This document shows, one piece after another, positions 63,001 to 64,000 of a stretch of DNA of 64,000 bases (within the stretch, counting starts at the first letter, position 1; every line of letters starts with the position of its first letter). Location of the stretch: contig NC_063439.1 of NCBI RefSeq assembly GCF_020379485.1, positions 9,216,466 through 9,280,465 of the forward strand, given 5' to 3'. Source of the DNA: Brassica napus. Lineage: Eukaryota > Streptophyta > Magnoliopsida > Brassicales > Brassicaceae. Made by a program: the position numbers and the translations under genes. The notes beneath the pieces are model-generated. The model saw only the letters and a list, made by a program, of their open reading frames with translations, searched no databases and had not been told where the DNA came from.

Positions 63001-64000
63001 AAGTAAATATACAATAAAAAATAAGTAAATATACAAAATAAGAAATAGAAAAACTAAATTAAACATCTATCTCGAAATGTATAGCAAAACAATAATAGGT
63101 TAATATACAATTTAAGAAATGAAAATATTACATTAAACATCTATTCTAATATTAGAATAAGTAAATGTAAAAATAAGAAAAATAAATAATAAGTATATAT
63201 ATAATATAAAAAAATACATTAAACATCAATTTGAAAATTGTATAATAAAACAAATAATAAGTAAATATACAATATAAGAAATAGAAATATTACATTAAAC
63301 ATCTATCGTAATATTACAATTTAATATAAAAGCAAACAATCAGAATATGTAATTATACAATATAAGAAAAAAACAAGAAGTAAATATACAATATAAGAGA
63401 TGGAAAAATTACATGAAACATCTATCTCTATAATATTATTTGATAAGTCAGTTTTTAATGTGTCACACTAACATTAATTCTCATGATGGTTGATTACGCT
63501 GATACCCTTAATGAATTAAAAATATTACATTAAAAATTATTATTGAATTTTTTTTATTTAGTTTCATTTAAAAAAAATCAAATAACATATATAATAAAAA
63601 GAAAACATTTATAAAGTTAAATAAAACAAATTTAAAAACGAAACTATATGTATATATAATATGATTCATTAAAAAGGAAAGTTCACAAAATAGAAATATT
63701 TCATTAAAAATATTTTAAATAATATAAAATATAATTTTGAAGTAATAAAATATTTCATTATATCAATAATTTTTAGATGAAAATAGATATTTGCATATAA
63801 TGTGATTTCATAAAACAACATTCACACACATAATCTTGATATTAGAAAAAGAAATATTATTTTTTTAATACATAAATTTATACAATACAAAAGTATATAT
63901 TTTCAAAGTAGTAGAAATAATTTATATATATATATATGTATCTATTTTCTTAGATGATTACATAAAATAATTAAATAATGAAATAATTGAGTCACATATG
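63001..64000. other. AT-rich, degenerate repeats to the window end
   Basis: Up to about 63440 the sequence is diverged copies of the preceding tandem unit. After that there is AT-rich sequence without any recognised gene or terminus; GTGTCACACTAACATTAATT near 63460 is the only more complex stretch. Confidence 0.5.

Overview
The window looks like nuclear DNA of a flowering plant, most likely Brassicaceae. The evidence is an intron-split REM-type B3 gene, an intronless VQ-motif gene, an ALBA-family gene remnant, Helitrons with the A|TC...CTAG|T ends common in that family, and a very large AT-rich satellite. There is no bacterial-style gene organisation. Annotation rests only on reading the sequence; no database search was possible.

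Left arm, 1-14.3 kb (gene-bearing). A REM/B3 gene runs off the left edge on the minus strand (1-721). It shares a roughly 1-kb divergent spacer carrying three telo-box-like motifs with an ALBA-type gene on the plus strand (1738-3018) whose central exon(s) are missing. A complete 230-residue VQ-motif protein (5011-5703, minus) has a plausible TATA box and W-box upstream. An 88-residue unrecognised protein (13376-13642, minus) also has a well-placed TATA box. Between the genes are several young-looking insertions and duplications: a roughly 100-bp retroposed insert with poly(A) and target-site duplication (6222-6339); a roughly 1.5-kb noncoding retroposon (7372-8856) inside one copy of a tandem duplication whose other copy is the empty site; a 525-bp tandem duplication (10593-11640); and a short array of units with tRNA-like A and B boxes (11641-12265).

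Transition zone, 14.3-18.3 kb. This is very AT-rich mobile DNA. It holds one Helitron with both ends readable (15043-16327, minus), a second minus-strand Helitron 5' end (17562), and a plus-strand Helitron 3' end (18277) that abuts the satellite exactly.

Satellite, 18278-61271. About 43 kb is one head-to-tail satellite with a monomer near 156 bp. It is organised as a five-monomer higher-order repeat of about 780 bp, with larger-scale duplications of about 3.1 kb and 18 kb. It contains a 100-N assembly gap (39005-39104), a wide zone of homopolymer-type deletions around the gap, a degenerate island (about 35690-36060) and one inverted fold-back segment (59356-59446). No convincing gene lies in it.

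Right arm, 61272-64000. A possible MULE-like fragment is followed by a second, direct-orientation copy of the Helitron-like segment that borders the array on its left, then AT-rich, poorly conserved tandem repeats to the end of the window.

The few genes are not a pathway; they appear to be independent neighbours at the edge of a heterochromatic block. The most interesting signal is structural: the multi-level organisation of the satellite and its border at a Helitron terminus.
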